This document shows, piece by piece, positions 23,178 to 36,345 of a DNA stretch of 64,000 bases (within the stretch, counting starts at the first letter, position 1; every line of letters begins with the position of its first letter). The notes below the pieces were generated by a model that saw only the letters and a program-made list of their open reading frames with translations, was not told the origin of the DNA and ran no database searches. This DNA comes from Hevea brasiliensis (lineage: Eukaryota; Streptophyta; Magnoliopsida; Malpighiales; Euphorbiaceae). The translations under genes and the position numbers were made by a program. The DNA lies in NCBI RefSeq assembly GCF_030052815.1, contig NC_079493.1, positions 125,684,394 through 125,748,393 on the forward strand, written 5' to 3'.

Positions 23178-23482
23178 TCTATGGATCCATTCTGACCCCA
23201 TAATAAGAATAAACATTCCCAGTTTCCCTCGGCAAAATATTTTTTTTCCCGAGAAACAAACGGACAGGTACGAATTATTTCACGATGTTGTCAATCTAGG
23301 GTTTTTGCCGTCATAATCTTATTTTATCGCATAGATGAAGCTAAGTTCATTTCAATAGCAGACAGTTAGGGTTTTCTTGTGTTTGGTTTTGCTTTATATG
23401 TGAATTGGTGATCTTGTAATGTTAATTGCTTCAGCTGGTTCTGATATTCTATCTGCAGCATGAGTTCTTTAAATCACTGAAG

Positions 23483-25552
23483 ATGTTTAAGAACACATTT
23501 CAGTCTGGATTTTTGTCCATCTTATACAGCCTTGGGTATGTTCCCAATTTTTGTTACGTGTGTTTAATCATCATTTGGGTTTATTGATGTGAAATTTATG
23601 TACTATGTATTTTGGTTCTGTAGGAGCAAACCTTTGCAGATATGGGATAAAGAAGGTAAGTAGCTGGAGTTATGGTAAAAATTTTGAATTGTTGTAAGGC
23701 CGTTTATCCTCCTATGTTTAATTTTGGGATGCTTCCTCTGCTTCTGATTGGAAGTTTTCTTCTGTTCTACGCGTCATTGTTGGTCTGAAAGGTTTTTGCT
23801 AGTTTATTATAGAAATGTTTTTTTCCGAGCAGCAATAACTCGTGAAACAAACTTATGTTCTATATAGTACACGTTCTAGGTGTAAGTTCGAATACTGTAT
23901 TTTTTTGGTTTTGAGGGCCGCTTGTTAACTGCAGTTTGTTGTTTCCCACTGGAGGACTTTGCTTGGTTTTCAGTTATTTGTAGTTTTGATATTGAATGAG
24001 GGTGTAGAAACGTATGAGGTGACTGTACTACTAATTTATCTGCATATAAGAATCTTTAGGATGTCCAATAAGGAGAACTACAGAAGTGTGTGACTTCCAG
24101 AAACATTAATCACTTTAGTGAATGTGGCTATGAAATATTTATTATTTTTTAAGCAATTGAGATTATTTACAAAATCAACTTTGTAATTAAACCAAATGAC
24201 CGTAAAAATGATAAAAGGAAAAAATCTCCAGTAATGCTTGCCATATGGTTAACATGGTAACATATGCTACAGTTTTTGCAAGGGAAGTTTTGTATCTAGT
24301 GTACCCCTGCTGAACAAATTTTGGTGTTGTACGCAAATGAAATAGCTGGTTATTTGTTTTAGCTGCTGTTCACATATTGATGCATTAATATTACTTGACA
24401 TGACAACCACATTGCAATTTAGTCTGTGGTACCTTTTATCTTTGCCTTTTGCAGTTTCCAATGGTCATGTAAAACGGCCACATGATGAAGACATACAATC
24501 TAATGTACTCGAAATTATTGGATCAAATATCCAGTCCACATACATTACATGCCCAGTGGACCCTGCCGCAACTCTTGGTATAAAACTCCCATTTTTGGTT
24601 ATGATTGTGAAGAACTTGAAGAAATACTTCACATTTGAGATTCAAGTGCTAGATGATAAGAATGTCAGGCGACGTTTCCGAGCTTCAAACTTTCAAGTGT
24701 GTAAGTTTGCCCATGATTCTAATGTAGCTTTTTTCTGATGCCCTTTGATTTAATTTTTTTCCCCTTTTCTTTCATTTTTCTCCATAGAATATTGTGGGTA
24801 ACGTGTGGTAGCTCCTTGTTTATTTTAGTGCTTTAAAATATCTTCTTCTGGCATTTTCAGTCATTATAAATGCAATTTTTGTAAAAATAAATATTGAACT
24901 AACTAACCAACAAGAGTATTTGATCAAAACTCTAGACTGGGATGCTGGGAACATGGAGTTTAACACGTGGCCAACTACTATCATCTAACCATATAGTTAT
25001 CACCTGTGTGGATGTGGCTTTGCTGGTTGTTCTTGTGTTGTACTGTTTAAGGAAGTATGCTTACTTTAGAATGGAAGAATGGATTGTGGGTCCTTATATG
25101 CCTTCCAAAGCATTTGATTTGTGGAGCTTAATGCTAACATGATAATAACAGTTGCCATCTGCATGAACTGAAGTATAGCATTATGATTGATGTTTACTAT
25201 TTGAATGTTTTAGGCCATCACTCGAGTGAAGCCATTCATCTGCACCATGCCGCTGAAGATGGATGAAGGCTGGAATCAAATCCAGTTGAATTTGGCTGAT
25301 TTTACCAGGAGGGCATACGGAACCAATTACGTTGAGACTTTACGAGTTCAGGTTCATGCCAACTGCCGCCTAAGGAGAATATATTTCTCTGACCGCCTCT
25401 ACTCGGAAGAGGAACTCCCTCCAGAATTTAAACTCTATCTTCCGATGCAGGTATGGATGGTCCTGCACCGTTTTATTACCCATTAAATGGGATGTTGTAG
25501 TTTCTTGGTGTTTAGCTCTCATTCTTTATCTGTTTGATTGCAGAAAGTATGA
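23483..25552 (+). CDS. BUG22: cilia- and flagella-associated protein 20 (CFAP20/BUG22)
   Basis: CDS exons: 23483-23535, 23624-23655, 24455-24696, 25214-25450, 25544-25552, giving 190 codons plus stop. This equals the near-invariant length of CFAP20/BUG22 (also called GTL3). The product starts [20 protein letters not shown] and contains [97 protein letters not shown] and [20 protein letters not shown]. The protein is a single beta-sandwich-like domain. In ciliates, algae and animals it acts at basal bodies and the axoneme; in animal cells a nuclear role during transcription is also described. The last exon codes only KV and stop. A 5'-UTR intron (donor after 23267, acceptor before 23459) precedes the ATG. 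Exon 3 can end at GTGTGT (in frame) or four bases later at a stronger GTAAGT. Confidence 0.95.
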
Positions 25553-25634
25553 AAAGTTCCAGGCTTCAGAATCACCACATCTAAATGAGCTAGAGTTGGA
25601 GCTGGATTGAGTTTTCTTCTGTTTTATATTATTA

Positions 25635-25636
<2 letters not shown>

Positions 25637-25671
<35 letters not shown>
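25637..25671. repeat. (AG)n microsatellite in the CFAP20 3' region
   Basis: About 17 AG units starting 85 bases after the CFAP20 stop codon, probably within its 3'-UTR. Confidence 0.9.
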
Positions 25672-25673
<2 letters not shown>

Positions 25674-26820
25674 AAATTCCAGAAGTGATGTCTGGCTTCT
25701 CAAGACAACGGAAGTGGAACTTTGTTTTGCAGCTGAATAACCATTTGAATTCTTTACGAGTTCTCTTGATTTGTTGCGTTGTTTTTGTTAATCTTGGTTG
25801 TTTGTGTGGGTAGGTAGGCCTTGTAGTGACAGAATATCTATGATTGAGCTAAAATAATCCATTAGGACGCTCTCTCATCATTCAAATTCGGCAAGGTATT
25901 TTCCACAGAGACCTCTCCAGAATGGACTACGGATTAACCATAATCCAACTCATCCTCAGTCCTCCCTGAGATGTACTGGCTAAAAGTATCTAGACCCAAC
26001 AAAAGATCGATCCAGAATTGAAATAGTACTAATTCAATCCAAAAATTGATTTAAATCAAATTGATCAAAATGGATTTTGAATTGCAATTGATTGGTTCAA
26101 GTCAAAATTAAAATCAAAGAGATTCTGTAATCCCATTCCATTCTTTCTGAATCACCGGTTGAACAACTAATCATTAAGCTTGGCCTCAATTGTTTTGCTT
26201 GGATTGGCAAACTCGAATTCAATGAGTCTTGGAAATCTAATTGCCATATCGTTTGGTTCCTCTGTTTCCCACAACAAAAGTCATTGGCGGTAGGGATATA
26301 AAATGTGGGCCATAACATAGACGCTAAGTTTAAGAATGTCATCTGGTTCATGGTATCATTATAATAAATAAATAAAAAAAACAAGAGGATATTTCATTTC
26401 AATACATGAAAATTATAATGATACCATGAACCAGATGACATTCTTAGTCTGCCAATTCAAGGGCACCCAATGACACTTAGTCTGCCAAACAAGAGATCCA
26501 AACCCAACCCATAAAACAAAGCTCAAGAGCTATTGCTAGCTTGAGAAGATCCTCTGACTTAGGAAGAACGCTGCTATTCAGCCCCCAAGGAAGGAATGAG
26601 ACGGCAATAAAGCTTGCAAGGATTGAGTCAAAAAGGAGAAACACCAGAAAGGATTGTCAAAGGATCCCAGCAAACACGAAAGTTAATGAGGCAACTTCGG
26701 AGAACTTCATTGAGTAGAATAAATAATACAATCCTCGCCTTTTCTCAGTTAGATCATTATAATCACTTTCATAATCAACTTAATGAACCCAAAAAATAAG
26801 AAAAAGAAAACATTGCAGAT
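25672..26820. other. spacer between the convergent CFAP20 and THO1 genes
   Basis: Contains the rest of the CFAP20 3'-UTR, unassigned sequence rich in AATTGA/TTCAAT words (25980-26150), and the inverted repeat at 26331-26446. No gene seen. Confidence 0.5.
26331..26446. repeat. 35-bp perfect inverted repeat with 46-nt loop
   Basis: Arms 26331-26365 and 26412-26446 are exact reverse complements (outer ends TAAGAATGTC and GACATTCTTA), separated by an A/T-rich loop 26366-26411. Homology stops sharply at both ends of each arm. Confidence 0.92.
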
Positions 26821-29800
26821 TCAACTAACTGCTTCTAAATCTACTTCTGCATCTGTCTCTCCATCTATCATCCCTGCCTCTACCTCCCCATCAGCTTCTA
26901 ATTGGCCTGCCTCTTGACCAACATCCGTGTCAGGGCTTTGCTTTTGATGTTCTTCAGGTGTTGGAGTGCCACCTTGGGAGGTACTGACTGCTGTAGCCAT
27001 TGCATCAGTGTCCATTGGAGCAGCAGAGGATTCATCAGCTCTGACTCCTTCACCATCAATCTCACTTGCAGGTGTTGCAATCTTACATCAAAGCAGAGAA
27101 ATAATCATAAAAACCTTAGAAAATCAAAATAAACATCATCCCAAGAACAATGATCTCATAGACTAATCACCAAAGGTTAGGTGCAATAAAATTTACATTT
27201 GAATTTTAAGCTGCAAGCTACAATGACGTATGAAACCACCACAAATTCCAGATTTGGATATTTCTACCATGTCTTTGCTGGCACCAAAAGTACATCTCAA
27301 ATCTACTAAGAAAAAGGCAAAGTACAAGACGGTGAGCAAATACCTGATTCTCTTCTGCTTGATTTGATGCACCCTTTGCCTCTTCCTTTTTGGCACGCTT
27401 AGTTCTGTCACTAGGTTTAGCTTGGTATCTGGACCGGACATCTGGTGGCAGTAGTTCTAGGGGAACAACTCCTTCAATACCATGGTCGGTAAACTGCAAG
27501 AAAATTTCCATAGCTTCTATTAGGTCAAGTGATTTTACCCAAATCATACATCATATACATCTTGGTTAGGGTCATACTCTGGAAAATCCGTCCAAGTCCT
27601 GCCTAGCTGAAAAACGCAGACCTTTCCAGCAATATACCTGCAGAAAAAAGATAATAATAAAAAATATTAAAAAAAAACTTCTCCACATTACTCATGAGAA
27701 GTCAAATTGCAGCAAAAACTAAGAAATAAGTTTCTTTTCTTAAAAAATATAAAATAGGAAACTAAAAGCAAGCATGCTTATTGACCAAGTTGCTCTTCAT
27801 GAAAGCACCTATGGAATTTGGCCACCTATAAGTGCAGTCCATAGAATGATTCCTGTGATAGCTTCTCTGATTAATATCTGGTACACTTCTATGTGCTAAC
27901 CTACTCACCAAAGATATTTTACACCCAAAAAAAAAAGGCTATTTGAAAACCTTCGTACTTGAATTCCCAATGTAAACACATCGTATTAGTCAATAAACCA
28001 AACACATTCTAGTCATTGGCACACCTTTGGGCCCAAAATTGAGCATTTAATCTCAAATAGGAATAGGTTCTCACAAGATATACAATAACCGTCTGTATGC
28101 ATATAGTTGGAAGAGAAAAGTAGCAAGTCCACGTGCAGAAATTTTATTCTTCTACTTAAGGTAGTCACAGTTGCAAGAGATCCTCTGACATTCTAATAGT
28201 CTTAATCATATTTCCAACCTACAATTCAATAGTATTATCTAAGTAAATTCCATATGTCCAAAGGTTTAGACTGCTTCCCTCATTTTCAAGAACAATGTAT
28301 CCAGAAGGCAATTCTACAGAGCATGTATATATTCAGTGTTATTACTAGCATCAAACCCCAGTTGTATAAAATAGCAGTACACGTTAAAAGTGGATGAGGC
28401 TCTGAAAATGAAAGAAAAGACCAACGCTCACCCGGTTATTTTTGTGGTGATATTCAGCTTCTATTCCAGCTGATGGGTCCATCTGCAATTTCAATAAAGA
28501 AATTTGACTTATTGTGATATGCAATGTAATGAATGGGATCATATCTCATTATATATGAGGGAAAAATGAAACACAAAAAGTGAAGGTATTAATTCAAACA
28601 TCAAGAAGCCTGTTGTGGAGCTTACATCTTCGGCCAAGGGTTTCCAATATTCTGTGATGGCAGGAGTTCGAACGCGTTGAGGATCAGTCAAAGCATTCTG
28701 GACATCAAAATAAGATACTTGAATTGAAAAGATGAACCAACAGTTTTAAAATAACGTAACTAGACTAAATAAGTTCACCCAGATAAAAAAGAAGGAAGCA
28801 AAATCACTACAGATCAGCACGATAACCACACCCTAAACTTTTCTCCTTAACTTTTTGAATATATATTTTTTTTATTAAATAACTGTGCAGCATAATTTCC
28901 TTTGTGGGTTTATGAAAAATCAAATTAAATGATAACTATTGATGCCTACTCATTCTTATTCCACAAAGATCAACAAAGTTGAGGTAACTATTATTCAAAA
29001 CAGAAAAAATCCATTCCCAAATCAAGTACTGCTTGGGCTCAAATAAAAGCAAGCCATTCTCTGTTTCCCGTTCTGTTTACTGGTTTGCAGACCACAGAGA
29101 GTATTTGATATTCTTTTCACACAAGACTTGTTTTTACAGAGCATGTGAGTGGGATTTCAACTCCAAACCCACATTTGTGTGGTACTAATCCAAGGGCATT
29201 TCCATTAACCAGGAATTCATTCTCCAAATAAGGAAGAGACATGGTGTAGTTTAATTTATTTTGTTTCCTTGATATTTTCTGAAATGGTCTGGAGAAAAGA
29301 AAGAATATTGATATTATTTTCTCTTTCATTTTCTTTACTTTTCCTCACTTTTTCTTTCTATTTTCTCCAAACCAGCCACTGTCTCAGCATAATAGATATG
29401 CATGCAATGATGTTGGATGCCACCACTGACTATAATATTCAACAATCCAGTTTGATTGTTACATAATGAAATGATAGTTTTGATGTTAAAGTATGATATG
29501 ATGGAGACTAAAGCTGAAAATAAATAATGGTCATATGTTGCAATGCCATCTTAATATAATACACACCGGATTCTGATCTGCCCACTTCCACAGTTGGGAG
29601 AGTTCTTTATTCCCGAGTCTCCACCTTGGCCTACTGAAGGATTAACAAAGGCACACATTTCAGATGAATAGTAAGAAACTAGAAACTTAATATATATATA
29701 TATACCATTAATGCCAGACACGGAGGAAAAAAGAACGACAAGAAGATGCTGAACAAAATTTCCCAATGAAGGGTTTTAGAACAAAATAAAACCATGCAGA

Positions 29801-31152
29801 TGAAAAAGCAATAAGTGTAATATTTTGTATAGAAAGATGTAGACCCAGCCACCGGACTGGTTCTGGATCAAACCGGCCCGGAACCGTAAACCCTGGTTCT
29901 GGTCCCTGTTCCAATTCGATATAGTCCAAATCCAACCGTCCAGATTTTTTTCCAGGTTTTTTTTTTAATTTTTTAAATAAAAAAGGCAGTTCGGCTCAGA
30001 ACAATCCAGTTCAATTCTGGTCTGGTTCATTTATGGTCTGAGTCAAAGACAGGTTTAAAGGTTCCACCAATTCCAGTTTTGAACCAGCCCTTGGCCGGGT
30101 TTAGAAAGATGGATGCTTCATCAGCGTAGAAGAGCATGCATTTATGTTGTGAATGAAGAGAGAATAAAGAAAAATGATAAGATAAATATTAACTTTTTCA
30201 AAGTCAGCACATTTTCTGGTAAAGCAACTATAATCAACATATCAGCAAAAAAAATTAATTATAATTGATTATTGGATGTGGGCATTTACTCCATGTGTGC
30301 AATGTGCATGAACTTTAAGGACCAATATATCTTATTCAGTGCCAATACGCGTTGTTTGTATGATATAGAAGATAATATGAAGGTCGTATAATGTATCATA
30401 ATATAACACCCAGTCCACACTAGAAGAACATTTCCCATATATGATGGAAGAAATAGGTGAATAAAGAGATCAACTCCACATAAGATACAAGCTTCCTAAG
30501 CTAAAATTTCTACTATTCACACACACAAACAAAAGAAGAATAAGTCCATCTATCATTCAAAATCCACCAAACTCAAAGATACTTGTAGTAGTAATATTAT
30601 TCTCAAATCACCTAATATCATCAAATATGTCTCAAGAAAGTTGCCATCCTTGCAAGAAAAGCAGGATAGACACAGAGGTTCAATCTGTAAAAGACTTTAA
30701 TACCTGTGTCCTGTATAATATGGAGTAATGTAGAGTTACCAAATGTTACTTCCAAAGTGAATCAATAACCTAAGCTTATAAGCCCATAATAGATGTTTAA
30801 TTTCATACAACTACCAGTATCAGCTGACTGACCCCAACTTGTATATAGACTATATAAAAAATGCAAATGGAATATTTAACAAATTACTTCCTGTTCTCCC
30901 ATCTCAAGTATCCTTCTTCAAACACATCGAGTGTCTAAAAACAGAAACAGATATTTCATAAATTTAAACTTGAAAGAACAATAATCATTTCATTTTCAAG
31001 GAAATAATTATTAAATCATTAAGTTGCATACCGTTTTTTATTTCCATCTTGGACTGTTTTGTTCTCTATTGGCTGCTTTTCAAATGGAGGACAACCGTCT
31101 CGTTTCCACCATACCTAAGAGGATCATCACAATTTTTAGAGACAATGTAAAT

Positions 31153-31197
<45 letters not shown>

Positions 31198-34100
31198 CAA
31201 CCACAGAAGAAAGAACAAAGAATGCTTACCCAATTCTTTTCACGTTCAAGTATATGCTCAATTTTTTGAAGAAAATCCTTTCCTTTAGGTGGAGTTGTTT
31301 CAAGTAGTTTCTTCACATGCTCCTCACAAGTTTTTATTTCTTCTTTCTGGAATAAACGGAAAAGAAGACAATAATTGCAGATTTTATGATTTTATATACG
31401 TACATATATGCATCTAATAATATTTATGCAAACATAGGTGTCTCATCCAGCATGTATGTGTAAAGTGTAAACAAAACAATTTTTTACATGAGGGATGGTA
31501 AATGAACTTGTCAATTCCCAATCTCAAACAAAAATAGTTTTGACTTTTTTCAGGAGGGGCAAAAGAAAAATAAGGCTGGTAAGGAAAAGGAGGGTGGTCC
31601 TGGATAAGGATAAGTTATGCAATAAGATCAGCTGCTTGGCAATAAAAGAGCATAGAACTATCCAGAAGCAACGTCCTACATGCATTACATGACCTAACAA
31701 GACAAACATACTAACGTTTATTAAAAGGCACTCAACCCTGGACAGTAATGACACAAATACAGGAAACTGATAACTAGAGGCTCTCAACCTCTACACAAAT
31801 GAGCCAATGGAAAATACGACAATTTACCAGGGAATGGAAGGAATATTTTCCTTCACCAAGTTCCTTTCTTTTTTCTTTTGTTTTCGCTCTCATTTAATGT
31901 TATGACTTATGAAATTCACCCGTCAAAGAGACTTTTGGGAATAAGAACTCTAGTTAGTTTAACACTATCACTCGTCCTAAGTCCTATGATGACAGTTTAA
32001 ATTGAGCACAAAGTTTACATGAGATCTATGAAACAAGAGTACAGATAATTTTTAAATGTAATGTGAAATCTTTTTGCTAGAAGCATACCGAGCAAGAGAT
32101 CCTAGAACGACAACAATGGAAGACACATTCATATTTCACTTAAGTTCCTGACATGCCTACCAAGTTGGCATAGTAGTTCACACATGTTACAACAGGAGTA
32201 ACATATGCACATTGGACTTGGATAAAATGAAAATTTCAAACAACACAAAACAAAGGTTAATAACAATAAGGACACTTAATGAATTTAATATATCCTACTG
32301 AAACCTAATGTTTGGAGATAAGAAAAGAGACACTTGTATGAAGTTTCAACACTTTAAACTTTCAGCTTACATTTGAAGCCAAAATCTAAACAGAATTTGA
32401 TCAAGTGTAGCATCAATTTCCACAAGTTAGCAGCAACTGATACTGAAGAAATTTGCATATTTAAGAACTTCCATTAATCAAAAGAACTAGGTGGACATGA
32501 AGTTGCAGTAAACCATGTATGCATGCATACATCCACAAATGGATGTCTGTAGGCGTGCTAGCATGTATATGGCCTAATATGGCAGGATATTAATTATTGT
32601 ACAACTATAACAACCAAGAAAATGTTTCTTACATGCATGCACATTTAACTTCATGAAAATAGAAGATTGTACAACTCAAAAAATAAATAATAGAACAACA
32701 CTAACCATGCTTTCAGATGTCAAATCTTTGTCATTCTTTCCAGGAGCCTACCAAGAAAATCAGAGATACTTCAACTATTGAGAGAGATTAAATTAAAAAA
32801 AATGCAAATATAAGACTTCCATTCAAAAACTCCAGTAATCGCTACCTTAAGATAGTCAAACAATATAAGGCACTGCACAAGAACATGGCGTCGAAAACTT
32901 GGATCTTTTAACTGGAAAATAAACAAATAAATTTATAACATCAGAATTAAATCAAGATGTTCTGTGCAGATCATTTTCATTTTATACCTTTCAACACCAG
33001 TTACCTCTAAACCCATCAATTTACTGCTTGTGAGATATTTTATGTTAAAAGTTGCTGCCTCTTCCTCCAAGTTGTTAGCATCTCCTTCTTCCTCGCTCAA
33101 AGGCTGAGCTTCAAAGGTATTCAACACAACCTATACATCTCAAAGTTTAGGGAAAACATTAGATGTAAAAGCCAAATGGCAAACAGCAATAACACATTTA
33201 TGATCATGATGAAGTTACAGCACAATATTTTCTATCGAGCAAAAAGCTAAAAATCACAGCAAGAGAAGAAGTTACCATCAAACTGGATGTAAATTTCTGC
33301 CACTTGGTTGGAGCAAGCGTTAGAGAAGCTGGGTTACAGAAGTGTTCCTGAAACACAAGCGGACATGTTCATAGAAAACTCAGCTTAAGTATCAAGGCAG
33401 TTAAGAAAATTAACTTCTATTAACTGTCTAATAAAAATAAATAAATAGATTAAGGTTTTAATCTCCAGATCACAATCTTGTCAGCATCAACCATCCTTAA
33501 TAGAACTCAACTCTAGTCTCAAACTTGTTAGGATCAACTGCACCAACACTTCTTCCTCTGTTATTTCCTCACCCATGCAAAACCATCCGTTAAAAAATAA
33601 ACCTTGAGTAGCTATTTTCCAACTCATGATTATTTGCTGCAAAGCAAACCCTCTAGTATTTCATTTTTAATAACGATATTTTATTTTAGAAATATTAACA
33701 GGAATTCCCACACAAATATATGCCTAGGCTCAAAAGAAATGAGAAAAGTGGGTGATTTTGTTTAGTAATATTATTTATGGTATTAAACATAAATTTGGCA
33801 GCAGCAGTAGATAACTAAAAAAACGAGCGAGCAGACACAGTTACGTTCTTGAGACCAAACCAGCCAAAAGTGCAGTTAGTTTACAATATAGTTATGGCTC
33901 CAAGATAAAATTTGGATTAAGATGATTACTTTGAAACCAAGCACAATAGTAACTCATATAAGGAAATACCCAAAGAGTGAGAAGGTTATGATTGCACAAA
34001 GACAATCAGTTCCCTTCCCCCCAACTAAAAATTATACCAAGTGGCATAGTTTACCTGTAAACTCCATAAAGTTTTATAGAAGTTAAAGTCAACAGAAATA

Positions 34101-36304
34101 CCTGATAGGAAGTGAACAGATCAGTACACAGGATCATAAAGTAAAGCTATAGAGTAGATACAAAGTTTACTAGAAAGCTGTGCAGCAAGGTTGTACCAGC
34201 AGGTGGGTCTTTCTCATATTTAGTCTCATTTGATGTGTTGAAAACTCCCTTTATATTCACAGCTGCAAGAAATAAGGGAGGGGAAAAAAAGGTGACATGA
34301 CCACCAAATAAAAGAAACCTACACTAAAGTGAAAATGAGTGTTGAACATCAATCCATACCTGAACGTTCAGACAGTGGAAAAAAATGTGCCAAAAACATG
34401 AGAATTCGTCCACAAAATACAACATCATTAGCCTGTAAAGTCATATTCAAGCATATTAGCACAAAAGGTAAAATTTAGAATGACAATGCTAAAAACACTA
34501 AAATTTTACCACTACCTGCCTCTATACCAAAATTTCTATTTCCTGTTTGATGATTTTAATAAATAAGAAGGAAAAAGGGAGAGCAATTAAGAGTAAAATC
34601 TCCAAATATACAAAGTCAAACATTATGTTTCAAACAATTTGTAAATCTAACTCCTTTTCATAATTGCAATTGCTGAACTTTCGTATAAATTTGTCATTAC
34701 ATTAATTGAAACCAAACAAGATTATTAAAGGGCTGATTAGGTTGCAAAAGCTTTACTAGTTCAATTTACTTTCAGAATTACTGAAATTCATGGTCTGAAA
34801 TATCCTTCCCACCAAAAGAAGGATGGGAACTGGAGCAAGTCCCACCCTTAAATTCAAAACGCAGAGTCACCAAAAGCTTCCTTGTGAGGAATACAAGATT
34901 ATGGCTATTTGAAGAATAATGTATCACACCACAATATCACTCTTTAAATGTAATCTTATCAAGCTGATTCACAAACAGCTTGGCAAAAATCAGCAAAAGA
35001 GAAATTAATGTACAACCACTGGGCCTCCCAATGAACCAAAAAAAAATAAAAGTATGCATATCTATGTATTATATACATTAGTCCATTGAAGTACCTTTGA
35101 AAGACGACGAAGAAGTTGGTTACACGTTCTCAACATCACAAGTTTTCCACGAGCAAAAAGTTCTTGCTGTATGAAACACAGCCATCAAATATAAATGCAA
35201 GTATTAATCATGATAGAACATGGAGGACAAGTGCAAGAGTGTTCAATTGAAGCTTCAAATATTGGTAAAAAGGGCATACCTTCCCAAGTATGTCTTGCTT
35301 GCTCTCTATATAACCAAAAGTATCTTTGCAATTCCTCATTGTAGACATTTCTGTCAAATCTTCCAACAACTGGAATATCATACCGCCCTCAACATGTTCT
35401 CTCTCACAAAGATACAACACAACATCTAGCAGCACCAGAAAAAGGGAAAAATCAGTGTGGGAGAGAAGCATCAAACTAAAAATGCATAAAGCAAACAAGC
35501 ATGCAGTGGGAGAGAAAAAGTATCACAATAACTGCAAAAGGTTAACTCATTATTGATTTCAAGCTCTATGCAAGCCAACCACAACAAGAGGCTCGCAAAG
35601 TGATTTCCTTAGGAAAAGTAAGACACAACAACCAGAGTGCAGGGAGACTCGTACAAAAACATATTGGAAAGTTCAAACAAATTTCAAGATCTCCCATCCT
35701 AAAGGAAATATATGATTCTTATAGATGCTATAATATCAATTGTTTTACAATTCCTTTTAACTTTATGTATGTGGCAGGCATCTGAATACGCAATTCAAAA
35801 GCTCAAGACATTTCATCTAAAATGCTACCTAATCGTTAATATATCAATAAACAGATAGTGGAAAATACTCTTGAACAAACACAAGAATTTTACATGATAT
35901 GGCAAGTGTGCCTACATCCACAGTCATAGTTGCTTGCATTTTTCACCTGAGAATGAGAATAATACAGCCTAATTATAGTGACCTAATCCTTATACACCCA
36001 GGGTCCCTAATACAAGTAGGATTTACATAATCACCCCCAATTACCTACTGATGGGCTAAACAAAAAGTATCCTTTACTTGGGGAGCTCCTTGACATGGGG
36101 GGCATTCTGACCCTCGCCATGGAGCTCCTCCCCTTTGACGGGGCCTTAGAGAACAGTAAATTTCCCTCTAACAAATATGAGCTATAACTCAACATAAACA
36201 TCGCTTTATAGTTACCATTTCTATCATTAGCAATGCACTTCCCTAAAACTTATGTTACTGACAAATTTGCATCTTTTTTACTGCATATTTGCAAATTAAC
36301 TATT

Positions 36305-36345
<41 letters not shown>

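Noticed and set aside
35208..35498. Separate small minus-strand gene of 96 codons
   Set aside because: It is THO1 exon 5 (35280-35425) read through both splice sites.
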